Positions 63,919-64,000 of a stretch of DNA of 64,000 bases are shown here, in pieces. Positions within the stretch are counted from its first letter, which is position 1; every line of letters starts with the position of its first letter. Where the stretch lies: assembly GCA_022800315.1 (NCBI GenBank), contig JAAWQC010000005.1, positions 1 to 64,000 of the forward strand, given 5' to 3'. This DNA is from Clostridiales bacterium. GTDB taxonomy: Bacteria > Bacillota > Clostridia > Oscillospirales > Acutalibacteraceae. The position numbers and the translations under genes are program-made. Under the pieces are notes generated by a model. That model saw only the letters and a program-made list of their open reading frames with translations. It was not told the DNA's origin and did no database searches.

Positions 63919-64000
63919 ATGTTGGGAAATTTTCGATATGCCAACCCGACCACGCTGTATTTCGGAGAGGACGCTCTCGAGTATTTAGGTGAGGAGCTGT
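63919..64000 (+). CDS. Iron-containing alcohol dehydrogenase, 5' part
   Basis: Only 27 codons lie in the window. MLGNFRYANPTTLYFGEDAL matches the start of BDH/YqhD-type iron-dependent alcohol dehydrogenases. GGGAGG precedes ATG 63919. It continues the LysR-linked operon beyond the right edge. Confidence 0.8.
   Translation, partial: MLGNFRYANPTTLYFGEDALEYLGEEL

Overview
The window looks like a chromosomal segment of a GC-rich gut-type Clostridia bacterium, probably Oscillospirales/Oscillospiraceae-like. The evidence is Firmicute ribosome binding sites (AGGAGG-type), frequent TTG/GTG starts, sigma-A promoters with 17-bp spacers, and the family mix (DUF815 ATPase, FtsEX with an EnvC-like M23 protein, RadC, zinc-ribbon membrane proteins). 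Taxonomy is inferred from family content only.

Layout. 0.4-4.6 kb: ftsE-ftsX, a coiled-coil M23 peptidase and an S41/PDZ protein whose catalytic Ser and Lys are replaced (cell division and wall-hydrolase control). 4.9-10.5 kb: an unknown protein, greA-lysS behind a consensus promoter, a membrane protein, and ilvD. 10.6-17.8 kb, minus strand: zinc-ribbon membrane protein, cytidylate-kinase-like protein, MATE exporter, then ilvB-ilvN-ilvC with a SLOG-family gene just upstream. 17.9-21.5 kb: DUF815 ATPase, a small unknown, a TroA/BtuF-like lipoprotein and an APH-type kinase. 21.6-31.3 kb: nucleic-acid enzymes, including a RecB-nuclease/DinG helicase fusion, a pseudouridine synthase, RadC, an EndoQ-like PHP/UvrD helicase fusion and a methyltransferase. 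31.4-33.1 kb: a broken hybrid histidine kinase.

The main attraction is 33.65-60.0 kb, a single-strand, visibly AT-richer island that I read as an undescribed trans-AT polyketide/nonribosomal-peptide cluster. A fatty-acyl-AMP ligase with a fused carrier should load the starter. A 2936-residue synthase KS-KR-ACP-KS-KR-ACP-C with no internal AT should extend it twice, served by a free-standing acyltransferase. An FkbH-like protein, a 3-hydroxyacyl-CoA dehydrogenase, an acyl-CoA dehydrogenase and a free ACP match the parts list for hydroxymalonyl-ACP (the methoxymalonyl route minus its O-methyltransferase), and the cluster brings its own ETF pair. A PanD homologue should supply beta-alanine, and the stand-alone A-PCP protein lacks the Asp that normally binds an alpha-amino group, so the terminal condensation domain probably makes an N-acyl-beta-alanine. 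A type II thioesterase, a large unusual alpha/beta hydrolase and two ABC exporters complete it. One promoter followed by a perfect 23-bp tandem repeat sits in front.

60.0-61.0 kb holds decayed gene fragments. 61.0-64.0 kb returns to ordinary GC-rich sequence: a LysR regulator divergent from flavodoxin-like reductase, cyclophilin-like lipoprotein, hexapeptide acetyltransferase and the start of an iron-type alcohol dehydrogenase cut by the window end. No tRNA, rRNA, CRISPR array, integrase or intact IS was seen.
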